Source: a virus
Reading direction: 5' to 3' (one strand)
IMG/VR virus record: IMGVR_UViG_3300050821_001425
Location: 1-40,194 of that record
DNA: 40,194 bases
Each line of letters starts with the position of its first letter. Position 1 is the stretch's first letter. The notes beneath the pieces were generated by a model. It was given only the letters and a program-made list of their open reading frames with translations, had not been told where the DNA came from and did not search any database. The position numbers were made by a program, and so were the translations under genes. Positions 23,182 through 29,662 of the stretch are shown piece after piece.

Positions 23182-23482
23182 TGTAATTGACTCCATCTCC
23201 GACTTTGCCACAATCATTGCAAATCCCACCCACGTCGTATCGAAACCATCCGATGGTTGGGCTCTCGCGGTGCGCATATTGCCAGTAGCACCGAACGCGC
23301 CTGATGCGTTGCAGGATGGTCACTTCGGCGCTTCTCTGCGGTGAGCGCGGTTCGTTTGTGCTTCTGATACGATCTGGCCTGTGGTGGCTAGTCCATTCGC
23401 ATACCAAGCCATGGTGCCATGTTCGGCAACCGCAATCCGGACAAAAACGGACGCAATCTGGATCTGGTGTTTTCTCGATCAT
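23087..23482 (-). CDS. Zinc-ribbon early protein
   Basis: 131 aa from ATG 23482, AAGGCGGTGAG upstream. Two metal-binding knuckles: CPDCGCRTWHHGLVCEW near residues 14-30 and ICNDCGKVG near 88-96. The 3-prime 95 bp overlap the 23181 gene. Function unknown; zinc-ribbon proteins like this often bind nucleic acids. Confidence 0.58.
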   Translation of the reverse strand: MIEKTPDPDCVRFCPDCGCRTWHHGLVCEWTSHHRPDRIRSTNEPRSPQRSAEVTILQRIRRVRCYWQYAHRESPTIGWFRYDVGGICNDCGKVGDGVNYNDADRSTFHDARGDFTADLSHNAAWREHPPT

Positions 23483-23799
23483 TTCTCACCGCCTTCATGT
23501 GAAGTGAGCGTGGACGTGCGGCGCCGTGCAATGATCGACTTCATCTCGCTCCACGAGCGAGCATCCTCGCATCCTTTGCAGAGAGGATATCCCGTGAACT
23601 GGTCGCGCTCAAGATTAGCCGCGGCTTGTGCCTCGCGCATCACCTGATCGGCAGTCTTCACAGTGCCATCTGGGTTGGTGTTGAACGGGTTGACCGTCAT
23701 CTCGACGCGGAATGTGCGCTTGCGCTTGTCCTTCTGGCACGCCAGACATTTGAACGTGCAAGAGGCAGAACGTCCGTAAGCTCGGAATGTCACGAGCAT
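23479..23799 (-). CDS. Zinc-binding early protein
   Basis: 106 aa. ATG 23799 follows the AGGAGG of the upstream stop region, and the end overlaps the next start by 4 bp. CTFKCLACQKDKRKR (residues 14-28) and LCKGCEDARSW (near 73-83) give four Cys in two pairs. No known family. Lies in a run of zinc-knuckle proteins. Confidence 0.62.
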   Translation of the reverse strand: MLVTFRAYGRSASCTFKCLACQKDKRKRTFRVEMTVNPFNTNPDGTVKTADQVMREAQAAANLERDQFTGYPLCKGCEDARSWSEMKSIIARRRTSTLTSHEGGEK

Positions 23800-23801
23800 G
23801 A

Positions 23802-24482
23802 TTATTTATCCTCCTGGCGCTCAGCGCGCGAGAGCGCTGGAGGAGTTGGCATAGGTGCCCAATGCGTCGCATATTTCGGCGGCCCTAAGTTGCCATAGGC
23901 ATCTGACCAGCCGCCAGAAACATTGCGATAGGCAACGCCAACACTCCACTTACCTTCGCGTTGGTATGCCCAAATAAACATGCGGTCCCTCGGCGCCGTC
24001 TCGATCGGTTGCCAACCGTCATGCAGCGGGATAGGGGCGACGGCATCGGCGCTCGGCGTGGCCCATGATGCCGGGTCCCAATCCTCGCCGAACTTTGTTC
24101 GTAATATGTTGCCTATCACCGCTTGAACGTCTCCTTCGCATGTCTCAGCGGCAGCGTCCCATGTGACTGACTGTGGATCGACGCCAAGAACGGAGCAAAG
24201 CTGCATCAGCGCAAAGTCGATACCTTCGTCGTTGCGCTCATGCGGGGTGACCGTGGCCCCACAACCGGAGCACAGGGTGTATACGTCGCCCGACGATCCG
24301 CACCTCATACATTGCGAGGAGGCGGCGAGCTGGCCCGCTGCGAACGCATCACGGATCGCCCCAGCTATATCATGACATGCATCATCATAATCCCGGCTGT
24401 GTCCAGCGCCGACATGGTCCTCCGCGATCTTCGCGCATTCTTCGATTAGCTCGGTCTTATCGTACTTATCGTATGCTGCCAT
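23802..24482 (-). CDS. DUF551-domain protein with zinc knuckle
   Basis: 226 aa, ATG 24482 after GAGGATCC. N-terminal helices, then CMRCGSSGDVYTLCSGCG (about 58-75), then the DUF551 signature DGWQPIETAPRD near residues 153-164 and WAYQREGKWSVGVAYRN. DUF551 proteins are frequent in phage early regions; their function is not established. Overlaps the 24711 gene by 17 bp. Confidence 0.78.
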   Translation of the reverse strand: MAAYDKYDKTELIEECAKIAEDHVGAGHSRDYDDACHDIAGAIRDAFAAGQLAASSQCMRCGSSGDVYTLCSGCGATVTPHERNDEGIDFALMQLCSVLGVDPQSVTWDAAAETCEGDVQAVIGNILRTKFGEDWDPASWATPSADAVAPIPLHDGWQPIETAPRDRMFIWAYQREGKWSVGVAYRNVSGGWSDAYGNLGPPKYATHWAPMPTPPALSRAERQEDK

Positions 24483-24711
24483 GGATCCTCGTCCCCTTCT
24501 CGTTCAGGATGGCGTCAAGATCCACTTTTGCCGCTCCAATATTTCGAGCCAGCCTAATTGCTTGTGGAATCCGATTATCTATTTTTCCTGTCTTTTCCTC
24601 ACGTCGCCCGTCAGGAAAAGTAATGAAGATCCGGCCATCCAAGTATATTTCGAAGGCACTTCCGTCGGCGTATTCGAACCGATAGAGGTAATATCCTTCA
24701 ACCTTGGTCAT
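24466..24711 (-). CDS. Small early protein, unknown
   Basis: 81 aa from ATG 24711 (GGAGACGAA upstream, ATGA overlap with the 24827 gene). Beta hairpins (GYYLYRFEYADGSAFEIYLD; GRIFITFPDGRREEKTGKID) then a helix. Looks like a compact domain. An upstream ATG adding 27 residues would overlap the preceding gene and is not used. Confidence 0.62.
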   Translation of the reverse strand: MTKVEGYYLYRFEYADGSAFEIYLDGRIFITFPDGRREEKTGKIDNRIPQAIRLARNIGAAKVDLDAILNEKGTRIHGSIR

Positions 24712-24827
24712 TTCGTCTCCTTCTCTCGCGGCTTGCCCTGTGCCCAGTCCTGTTTGTACCACGGCCGATAGGCGCCGCGGCGATCGGTCCATTCAAGGCG
24801 GATGAGATTTAACCACCAGCGGATCAT
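24708..24827 (-). CDS. 39-aa basic early protein
   Basis: ATGA overlaps on both ends (starts at 24827 on the stop of the upstream gene and stops on the start of the downstream one). Encodes MIRWWLNLIRLEWTDRRGAY then RPWYKQDWAQGKPREKETK, rich in Trp and Arg. The perfect fit between two coupled genes is the main support. Unknown function. Confidence 0.62.
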   Translation of the reverse strand: MIRWWLNLIRLEWTDRRGAYRPWYKQDWAQGKPREKETK

Positions 24828-25063
24828 GGGGTCTCACGTTTCGTTGAGGAGAGCGCTGGGCCGAATTGTCTTTCAGCCGCGATCTTTCTCCCATCAGGAG
24901 ATAGTTTTTCGGCCCTATCAAGCAATTTCCACCACCAATTATCGCGAGATATCTCCGCTTGTCGAAGTCTCGCCCTGGCGACAGCAAGATTTCGCTCGGC
25001 CGCGTCATATGCGGATTTCGCATTCTCGTAGTCGCGGAGCGTTTTGTCGTCTTCGGATTCCAT
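24824..25063 (-). CDS. Small coiled-coil early protein
   Basis: 79 aa from ATG 25063; a GTG nine bases upstream is the alternative. A charged helix (LRDYENAKSAYDAAERNLAV) is followed by ARLRQAEISRDNWWWKLLDR, then a basic tail. No family. Ends in an ATGA overlap with the 39-aa gene. Confidence 0.58.
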   Translation of the reverse strand: MESEDDKTLRDYENAKSAYDAAERNLAVARARLRQAEISRDNWWWKLLDRAEKLSPDGRKIAAERQFGPALSSTKRETP

Positions 25064-25089
25064 GCTCAGCACTCTCTCGATGTGTGCGC

Positions 25090-25188
25090 TTATAAAGCTC
25101 TGAAAATCGCCGTTCCAAGAACAGCGACGACATACAACCCGATCAGGATGTAAGCCCAGATATTCCAGAGTGCGCCGGATGATTTCAT
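25090..25188 (-). CDS. 32-aa single-span membrane protein
   Basis: ATG 25188 with GAGGGCC upstream, ATGA overlap with the DUF968 gene. MKSSGALWNIWAYILIGLYV then VAVLGTAIFRAL: a Ser/Gly N-terminus and one membrane helix. Tiny, coupled, of unknown function. Another of the short membrane peptides spread across this genome. Confidence 0.6.
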   Translation of the reverse strand: MKSSGALWNIWAYILIGLYVVAVLGTAIFRAL

Positions 25189-25481
25189 GGTATGGCCCTC
25201 AGTGTGATCGCCAAAGTGAAAGGGTTAATGCCGTAGTGATTCCAGAAATCTAATTCCGCCATTGTGTGCTGCTCGCGATGGTGTCGATTGCAGAGCGGAA
25301 CTGTCCATCTATCTGACGGCTTTTCAGCCATGCCGGTGCTAGCTTTATCGTGGTTGATCGAACCGACACGGATATGAGCGGCCTCGACATCGATTCCTCC
25401 GCAGATGCAGCATGGCAATGACCGAATGAACTTGAGATGCTTCTCGTTCCGCTCGCGCGGCTGGCGTTGTCGGAGGGTCAT
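25185..25481 (-). CDS. DUF968/HNH-type recombination nuclease
   Basis: 98 aa from ATG 25481 (ATGA overlap). CCICGGIDVEAAHIRVGSIN (about 25-44), then SDRWTVPLCNRHHREQHTMA matches the DUF968 family, HNH-like nucleases related to Ref/YbcO that act in phage recombination. Missing nothing obvious; family members are near this length. It lies beside the candidate annealing protein, as recombination nucleases often do. Confidence 0.78.
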   Translation of the reverse strand: MTLRQRQPRERNEKHLKFIRSLPCCICGGIDVEAAHIRVGSINHDKASTGMAEKPSDRWTVPLCNRHHREQHTMAELDFWNHYGINPFTLAITLRAIP

Positions 25482-25972
25482 GCTGCCACCAGCTTCCAGG
25501 CTTGGAATTCTACCTCTAACTGTTCCCAAAGCGTCTTCGCTTTAAGATCACGATTTAGCTGAGAGCGGGAAAGAACATTGCAATACAATCGAACGCATTC
25601 AGCTGCATCATTGTGATCTCTCAGATCAGGATATCTTCGCATTAGAAACGCATCGAAAACGGGATCATTACAGCGGATTCCAGCTTGCACGCTCGCCGTA
25701 ATATCATCCCACTTCTGACGCTTCACCCCGACCGGTGGAGAAGGGGCATCTTCCGGCCGGGGCTTGGCTTCAGCCTCCTTTGCTGGCTGGGGGACGGCTA
25801 ATGGAGCGACAGCAAACCAAGTTTCGCGCGAGGAATCAGGCATTCCGCCGAGCACCTTGTAAGCAGCATCGGCATCCGCCAACGGAACTTCCATGACGAC
25901 TTGGATCACGCCGCGCGTCTTGATCAGTTTCCAATCGGCGTAAGTCGCTCGGAATGCTAAATGTTTGGTCAT
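25478..25972 (-). CDS. Early protein, unknown
   Basis: 164 aa, ATGA overlap with the annealing-protein gene on the upstream side and with the DUF968 gene on the other. N-terminal alpha/beta domain (RATYADWKLIKTRGVIQVVM; EVPLADADAAYKVLGGMPD), a Pro/Glu spacer, then a helical C-terminus (DLRDHNDAAECVRLYCNVLS). Position between annealing protein and nuclease points to a replication/recombination role. No family named. Confidence 0.62.
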   Translation of the reverse strand: MTKHLAFRATYADWKLIKTRGVIQVVMEVPLADADAAYKVLGGMPDSSRETWFAVAPLAVPQPAKEAEAKPRPEDAPSPPVGVKRQKWDDITASVQAGIRCNDPVFDAFLMRRYPDLRDHNDAAECVRLYCNVLSRSQLNRDLKAKTLWEQLEVEFQAWKLVAA

Positions 25973-26577
25973 GCCACTTCTCGATTCCTGAGGTCAGCAA
26001 GCTGTTCCTCGTACTGGAGGCGTAGGATATCTCGCCAGTCGTCCGGCAAAACCTCGATGCGATCGGCATTGGCTTTCGCCCATTCCTTCAATTGCTCGCG
26101 CGAAACCGAGGACTGAATTTCGGCTTGGAGCTTTGTGTAAACGCCTTTCGCATCCTTCTTCGGCAACTCGACGCGCTTGCCGTTGGCGGCCGCCGCAGAT
26201 GCAAATTCATCGGCCTCCGACTCGCTGTAGAGCCAGCCATGGGCATTCAAGAGTTTCAGGATCACACGATCCTTTCCGCGCTTCTCTGCCATGGCATATG
26301 GATAGGCATTCTTGTTGTTGCTCGGCGCCGCTTCGCCAATCGACCATTCGTTGTGTTCGCCGATCTTGCCGAACACGCAGATAACCGCGATCTTGTTGGC
26401 GGCTTCACGCTCGATGATTTCCGGGCGATCCCAGACCACGCCGGCAGCCACAGCTGCGCGCTCAAGCGCCTTGTGCTTGATCACCCAGGAGGTTCCGTGA
26501 ACCTGCCAGATTTCTTCGGCATCAATGGAATGCTTTTCCATGAATTCCAGAATTTCTTTTGAAGGTCTCGGGCTCAT
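25969..26577 (-). CDS. Candidate single-strand annealing protein (Rad52/Sak-like)
   Basis: 202 aa with an ATGA overlap on the upstream gene. Key part: SWVIKHKALERAAVAAGVVW, later SIGEAAPSNNKNAYPYAMAE then KRGKDRVILKLLNA, a pattern shared by phage annealing proteins and related families (conserved YP-MAEKR-DR-L core). The C-terminus is a charged helix. Annealing proteins coat ssDNA and pair it with complements during phage recombination. Assignment is by motif similarity and the neighbouring DUF968 nuclease; it could be another replication-associated family. Confidence 0.55.
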   Translation of the reverse strand: MSPRPSKEILEFMEKHSIDAEEIWQVHGTSWVIKHKALERAAVAAGVVWDRPEIIEREAANKIAVICVFGKIGEHNEWSIGEAAPSNNKNAYPYAMAEKRGKDRVILKLLNAHGWLYSESEADEFASAAAANGKRVELPKKDAKGVYTKLQAEIQSSVSREQLKEWAKANADRIEVLPDDWRDILRLQYEEQLADLRNREVA

Positions 26578-26912
26578 CGAACGATCCTCAGCTTTCGAGC
26601 GGCCAAGATATCGCTCAGCAAAAAGTCCAAGCTCGTCTTGATCGCCATCAGTTCGGCTTCTTCGTCGGCGATGAATGGAGCACCGACCGGATGCAGGCGA
26701 AGCCGGATCAGTTCGTCGATGGTCGAACGGAAATCATGAAGAAGGTTACCGATCCGGGCTTGCGTGATGGCTCGTTCTCCGCGGGGCTCGTCCAGTTCGC
26801 CATACGGATCAGGAACATCTCCGTTACAGACGTGGCAGATGATGCGCTGGCTATCTTGGCAGCTAAAGCACGGGACGCTCTTGCGGGAGCAGGTTTCGCA
26901 ATTGCCGATCAT
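26574..26912 (-). CDS. Cys-rich early protein
   Basis: 112 aa from ATG 26912, chosen for the ATGA overlap with the upstream gene. The N-terminus CETCSRKSVPCFSCQ, then CHVCNG, offers three Cys pairs for zinc. The rest is helical and acidic. No family. Confidence 0.6.
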   Translation of the reverse strand: MIGNCETCSRKSVPCFSCQDSQRIICHVCNGDVPDPYGELDEPRGERAITQARIGNLLHDFRSTIDELIRLRLHPVGAPFIADEEAELMAIKTSLDFLLSDILAARKLRIVR

Positions 26913-27100
26913 GACCAAGATTCCCATACAGGGCGCCGTGAATTTGATTTAGACAGATCCACATCGTGTCGGCAGGCTGCCTCACTCGGATATATTTTCC
27001 TCGTGACGCGGGATTTTTCCATTTCGAAAGAAAATTCCTCCGCGTACCAGCCGCCATCATCAGGCGAGTATACAAACGTGGTTTGGTTGGGGTAACTCAT
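26909..27100 (-). CDS. Small early protein, unknown
   Basis: 63 aa from ATG 27100 with GGGAGACCG upstream and ATGA overlaps on both sides. Aromatic/charged (QTTFVYSPDDGGWYAEEFSF), compact. Start at 27100 rather than the longer frame because of the overlap with the gene before it. Confidence 0.6.
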   Translation of the reverse strand: MSYPNQTTFVYSPDDGGWYAEEFSFEMEKSRVTRKIYPSEAACRHDVDLSKSNSRRPVWESWS

Positions 27101-27420
27101 GCCGCGGTCTCCCTCTTGATCGTGGTTTGCGAATCCCGCAGCGCAGTCCATTCAGCATCGAGTTGTTCGGAAATCTCGCCCGACATCATCAGTTCGTTGA
27201 CGGAGCGCTTGTACAATTCCCAGGCCGGCTTGCTGATTTTCTGATATTGTCGGTCAGCCTTGTCGCGTTCGCGTGTCCATCGTGGAGAGCCGTGATAGGG
27301 CTCCAGATCGACAATGGCGCGGGTGTGAGCAGCCAGCGCGGGCTTGGTAGCGATCTTGAACAGCGAAGCGGCTTCGTGCTCGCATTTTTCGAGGCGTTCG
27401 ACTTCTTCGGAATAGTCCAT
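27097..27420 (-). CDS. First gene of the left operon, helical protein
   Basis: 107 aa from ATG 27420, with CGGGGC upstream. A longer start lies in the right arm of the 27431-27455 palindrome and has no ribosome site. Charged helices throughout (EEVERLEKCEHEAASLFKIA; YQKISKPAWELYKRSVNELM). Predicted to be made first after leftward derepression. Unknown function. Confidence 0.65.
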   Translation of the reverse strand: MDYSEEVERLEKCEHEAASLFKIATKPALAAHTRAIVDLEPYHGSPRWTRERDKADRQYQKISKPAWELYKRSVNELMMSGEISEQLDAEWTALRDSQTTIKRETAA

Positions 27421-27430
27421 AGCTTGCCCC

Positions 27431-27455
27431 GTGGTTTCCATTCTGTGGAAACCAC
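27431..27455. repeat. Perfect 25-bp palindrome at the left promoter start site
   Basis: GTGGTTTCCA-TTCTG-TGGAAACCAC, ten perfectly paired bases on each arm. It overlaps the -10 and the expected transcription start of the left promoter. Its position at the start site makes it a likely protein site; an RNA hairpin in the leader is the alternative. Confidence 0.75.
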
Positions 27456-27482
27456 GTTACGTCGGGTGCAACACCATGTCAA
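27454..27482 (-). promoter_or_regulatory. Left early promoter (pL-type)
   Basis: On the minus strand, TTGACA (27482-27477) is followed by 17 bp and TAACGT (27459-27454). Start of transcription is expected near 27447, leaving a short leader before ATG 27420. The spacer and the -10 contain operator O1, so repressor binding would block RNA polymerase. Confidence 0.7.
27456..27472. promoter_or_regulatory. Operator O1
   Basis: GTTAC-GTCGGGT-GCAAC on the plus strand: the GTTRC-N7-GYAAC form, here lying in the -35/-10 spacer of the left promoter and covering part of the -10. Confidence 0.75.
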
Positions 27483-27489
27483 CAAAAAT

Positions 27490-27506
27490 GTTGCGCGGAA
27501 TGTAAC
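27490..27506. promoter_or_regulatory. Operator O2
   Basis: GTTGC-GCGGAAT-GTAAC, flanked by T and A that extend the dyad. It lies 7 bp upstream of the left promoter -35, 34 bp from O1 centre to centre, a spacing that allows cooperative repressor binding. Confidence 0.72.
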
Positions 27507-27553
27507 AAAATTGATGTTACCTTTATCCCGCTGAAATCATGCCAATATTTTCA

Positions 27554-27892
27554 TCAAGCCGCGGCGGATTGAGCAAAAAGCTCCAGCATCCGGATTGCCT
27601 GCTCGCGATTGGCAGGCGTCATTTTATTCAGGAGATCGAGGGCGTGGCCTTCTTTCTTGGGATCTTTCTCAAGCAGCATCGACCGCGTTACATCCAATGC
27701 ATCAGCTATAGCGTTTAGCACCGGTTCGCTAAATGGTTGTTTGCCATTTTCAATTCGAGAGAGGCTAGCATAGCTCAGCAATTCTTCCCCATCGAGCTCC
27801 ACTTCCAGCCGCGCAGCAAGTTTGCGGAGTGATATTCCCCGCTTTTCCCGCCACTGCCGGATGTAATGCTGTCCCTGCAGTCTCTTTGCCAT
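27554..27892 (-). CDS. CI-like repressor (XRE-family, no cleavage domain)
   Basis: 112 aa from ATG 27892. Helix-turn-helix region at about residues 10-75: YIRQWREKRGISLRKLAARL, then SYASLSRIENGKQPFS. The C-terminus is a short helical tail (MTPANREQAIRMLELFAQSA) probably for dimerisation. It lacks the peptidase domain that lets CI be cleaved in the SOS response, so induction may need an antirepressor. Operators on both sides and divergent promoters make it the lysogeny repressor. Ribosome site is weak; leaderless expression is possible. Confidence 0.82.
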   Translation of the reverse strand: MAKRLQGQHYIRQWREKRGISLRKLAARLEVELDGEELLSYASLSRIENGKQPFSEPVLNAIADALDVTRSMLLEKDPKKEGHALDLLNKMTPANREQAIRMLELFAQSAAA

Positions 27893-27926
27893 GGGAACAA
27901 TGCTTGCATGATTCAGCTCGGTTGTG

Positions 27927-27943
27927 GTTGCATAGGGTGCAAC
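27927..27943. promoter_or_regulatory. Operator O3
   Basis: GTTGC-ATAGGGT-GCAAC, the only copy with perfectly symmetrical arms. It lies between the repressor start and the right promoter, so it may control the repressor gene itself. Confidence 0.75.
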
Positions 27944-27950
27944 AAAAGAC

Positions 27951-27980
27951 TTGACAGCGTCGTTGCACTCCGTGTAACAG
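27951..27980 (+). promoter_or_regulatory. Right early promoter (pR-type)
   Basis: TTGACA (27951-27956), 18 bp, TAACAG (27975-27980). Operator O4 fills the spacer and the front of the -10, mirroring the left promoter. The predicted start falls at or within a base of ATG 27987. Confidence 0.68.
27962..27978. promoter_or_regulatory. Operator O4
   Basis: GTTGC-ACTCCGT-GTAAC in the spacer of the right promoter; 35 bp centre to centre from O3, close to the 34 bp between O1 and O2. Confidence 0.75.
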
Positions 27981-27986
27981 AGAGGG

Positions 27987-28208
27987 ATGAGCAGCCATCC
28001 ATTGAGATCGTATCGCAAGGACGCCGGGATCAGCCTGGATGAGCTGGCGTCGCGGGTTGGCGTCTCTAAAGCCTCTTTGTCTCGGATAGAAACGCGCCTC
28101 CAAGTGCCGTCTCTCGGGCTGGTAGAGCGCATTGTTGAGGTCGCCGGCGGGGCTCTTACGGCAAATGACTTCGTCGGGGGACGCGAGCCGGAAGAGGCGC
28201 GTGCATAA
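27987..28208 (+). CDS. Cro-like XRE-family regulator
   Basis: 73 aa: helix-turn-helix in SLDELASRVGVSKASLSRIE, followed by PSLGLVERIVEVAGGALTAN. Divergent from the repressor and first gene of the right operon, so a Cro-type role is the natural reading. AGAGGG abuts the ATG with no spacing, and the promoter places the start of the message at the ATG, so the mRNA may be leaderless. Confidence 0.8.
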   Translation: MSSHPLRSYRKDAGISLDELASRVGVSKASLSRIETRLQVPSLGLVERIVEVAGGALTANDFVGGREPEEARA

Positions 28209-28458
28209 TGGCTCAAGCGGATGATCTTTCCCATGGTGAGAGTCTCCTGGCGGGGCCAAGAGACCATTCAACCACAGAGTGTCAGATACCGTACACAAAA
28301 TTTTCACGGTTCCGTCGCTTTTCGAAAATTGCGGTTTTCTGTTACCACTCCATGGTGATGCCGTGAGGACCTTTGGCATACCGAGCCGGACGACAGCGGG
28401 GGGACCATCGCCCGGCTCTCCGCATGCCGGCAGGGGGCTTGCCGACAATGGAAATTCG
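28209..28458. other. Intergenic stretch, no supported gene
   Basis: Between the Cro-like gene and the convergent 28734 gene. An open minus-strand frame through 28255 joins in frame to the repressor, with AGGAG upstream, but it is the complement of the Cro-like gene. The A/T-richer part (28300-28345) carries no convincing promoter. I see nothing else. Confidence 0.5.
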
Positions 28459-28734
28459 TTAGCCGCGGTGAGACCTCCCCAACTGCGGCCAGACTTGGAG
28501 GTCGATGACCTTCCTTTTATTCATCCGCTGCTCAAGCGCGGACCATTCCGACAGGCGCTGATCGATGTATGCGCGTTGTTCTGCGCGCTGTTGGTCGTGC
28601 TGATCTGCATCTTCTGCACTCCGATCATAGTCTGGCTTCTGCTGTTTTTCTAGTCGCTTAACCACGAGCGCGTTGGCGCGCGCCAGGGTTTGAAATTCCA
28701 AAGGGTCATTATCGTTGTCGTTCTTCGTCTCCAT
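28459..28734 (-). CDS. Possible charged coiled-coil protein, minus strand
   Basis: 91 aa from ATG 28734: METKNDNDNDPLEFQTLARA, then VVKRLEKQQKPDYDRSAEDA, then Gln/Arg-rich helices. Looks like a real soluble coiled coil. No ribosome site is visible, and the complementary strand has an equally open frame ending in a hydrophobic tail, so which one is used is not settled. Confidence 0.42.
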   Translation of the reverse strand: METKNDNDNDPLEFQTLARANALVVKRLEKQQKPDYDRSAEDADQHDQQRAEQRAYIDQRLSEWSALEQRMNKRKVIDLQVWPQLGRSHRG

Positions 28735-28802
28735 GTTTGGAAGAAACAGCATGGAGATTATCAGTGTCATCCACCGTCGATGGTAAGGTTGAGAGCAATT
28801 CG

Positions 28803-29162
28803 ATGAATGCAATGTCCGACATCGAAACCGTGAACCGGTTCGCCCGCAGATTAGAGGATGTCGAGGCCAAGCGGCTTGGCGTCCGAATAGTTCATGCTCG
28901 TGCTGTTGTGGCATCCAAACTCGGAATTTCTCCCGGCACTCTGGAAAACTGGAGACGGATGAGGACAAAAGTTGTCCCTAACTGGCTGATGAACAAGGTC
29001 AGAACCGAATTAATTTCCGTCCTCCAGTCAGAAATTCAAAGATTAGAGCATGAGATCCACATCTCTCGCCAAATTGGTTCAGACTATCGCGATGATGATC
29101 TTGCATCGGCTGAAACTCAGCTTGCGGCGGCACGTCAGATCCTTAAAGGGGAAGTGAAGTGA
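28803..29162 (+). CDS. Regulatory protein in CII position, HTH plus coiled coil
   Basis: 119 aa from ATG 28803 (ATG 28812 is an alternative). HARAVVASKLGISPGTLENW (about residues 33-52) is a helix-turn-helix of the type that reads promoter DNA. A long helix (ISVLQSEIQRLEHEIHISRQ) follows for oligomerisation. Second regulator after Cro-like; a CII-like activator is the inference. Overlaps the GIY-YIG gene by 4 bp. Confidence 0.7.
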   Translation: MNAMSDIETVNRFARRLEDVEAKRLGVRIVHARAVVASKLGISPGTLENWRRMRTKVVPNWLMNKVRTELISVLQSEIQRLEHEIHISRQIGSDYRDDDLASAETQLAAARQILKGEVK

Positions 29163-29611
29163 CTGGAAAAGTATATTTCATTTCTGCTCCTGGGCGTATC
29201 AAAATCGGGTTTACGCTTCAGCCGGAAAAGCGCTTCAATCAGCTAAAATGCTGCGATATGGAATCGCTCACTGTAATTGCAGTGCGAAGTGGTTCACGCC
29301 TTGTCGAGCGCGCGCTTCATGAGGCGGCTAAATCCTTCCGTCTTCGTGGTGAATGGTTCGCCGATTGTCCCGAAGTCAGATCCATCATGGATGAATTTGT
29401 TGCCGGGAAGTTTGATTGGGCAAATATAAATAAGCCTCCTATGCCGCCCGCAAAGGTGCAGCAGTCGGCTCTTGGCAATGCGCTCCAAGAGTCTCGGAAA
29501 CTGTTTGAAGAAATAAAGGTGAAATTGGCTAACCGGGAGAACGTCTCGGATTTGGTCGATCGACTTTGCTTTCTAGGAGAGGAAATCATCATTCCCGAAA
29601 TTACGGGATAG
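29159..29611 (+). CDS. GIY-YIG/T5orf172-type nuclease
   Basis: 150 aa, GTG start overlapping the upstream stop. N-terminal VYFISAPGRIKIGFTLQPEKRF has the spaced Tyr, Gly, Lys/Arg of the T5orf172/MUG113 group. ALHEAAKSFRLRGEWFADC adds the His/Arg and Glu of the active site. The last 60 residues are helical and not part of the domain. Could be a homing nuclease or a DNA-repair enzyme. Confidence 0.78.
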   Translation: MTGKVYFISAPGRIKIGFTLQPEKRFNQLKCCDMESLTVIAVRSGSRLVERALHEAAKSFRLRGEWFADCPEVRSIMDEFVAGKFDWANINKPPMPPAKVQQSALGNALQESRKLFEEIKVKLANRENVSDLVDRLCFLGEEIIIPEITG

Positions 29612-29662
29612 AAAAGTAAATCTGCGTGGTGAATTTTGGCGAGTTCACGAAAGGGAAACCAA

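Noticed and set aside
27893-28255. N-terminal extension of the repressor frame on the minus strand starting MGKIIRL with AGGAG upstream
   Set aside because: It is the complement of the clear Cro-like HTH gene, carries low-complexity sequence and overlaps the right promoter and operators.
28279-28653. Plus-strand frame ending in a hydrophobic tail
   Set aside because: Its hydrophobic end is the exact complement of a charged coiled coil (28459-28734), weak GTG start, no ribosome site. Not fully excluded.
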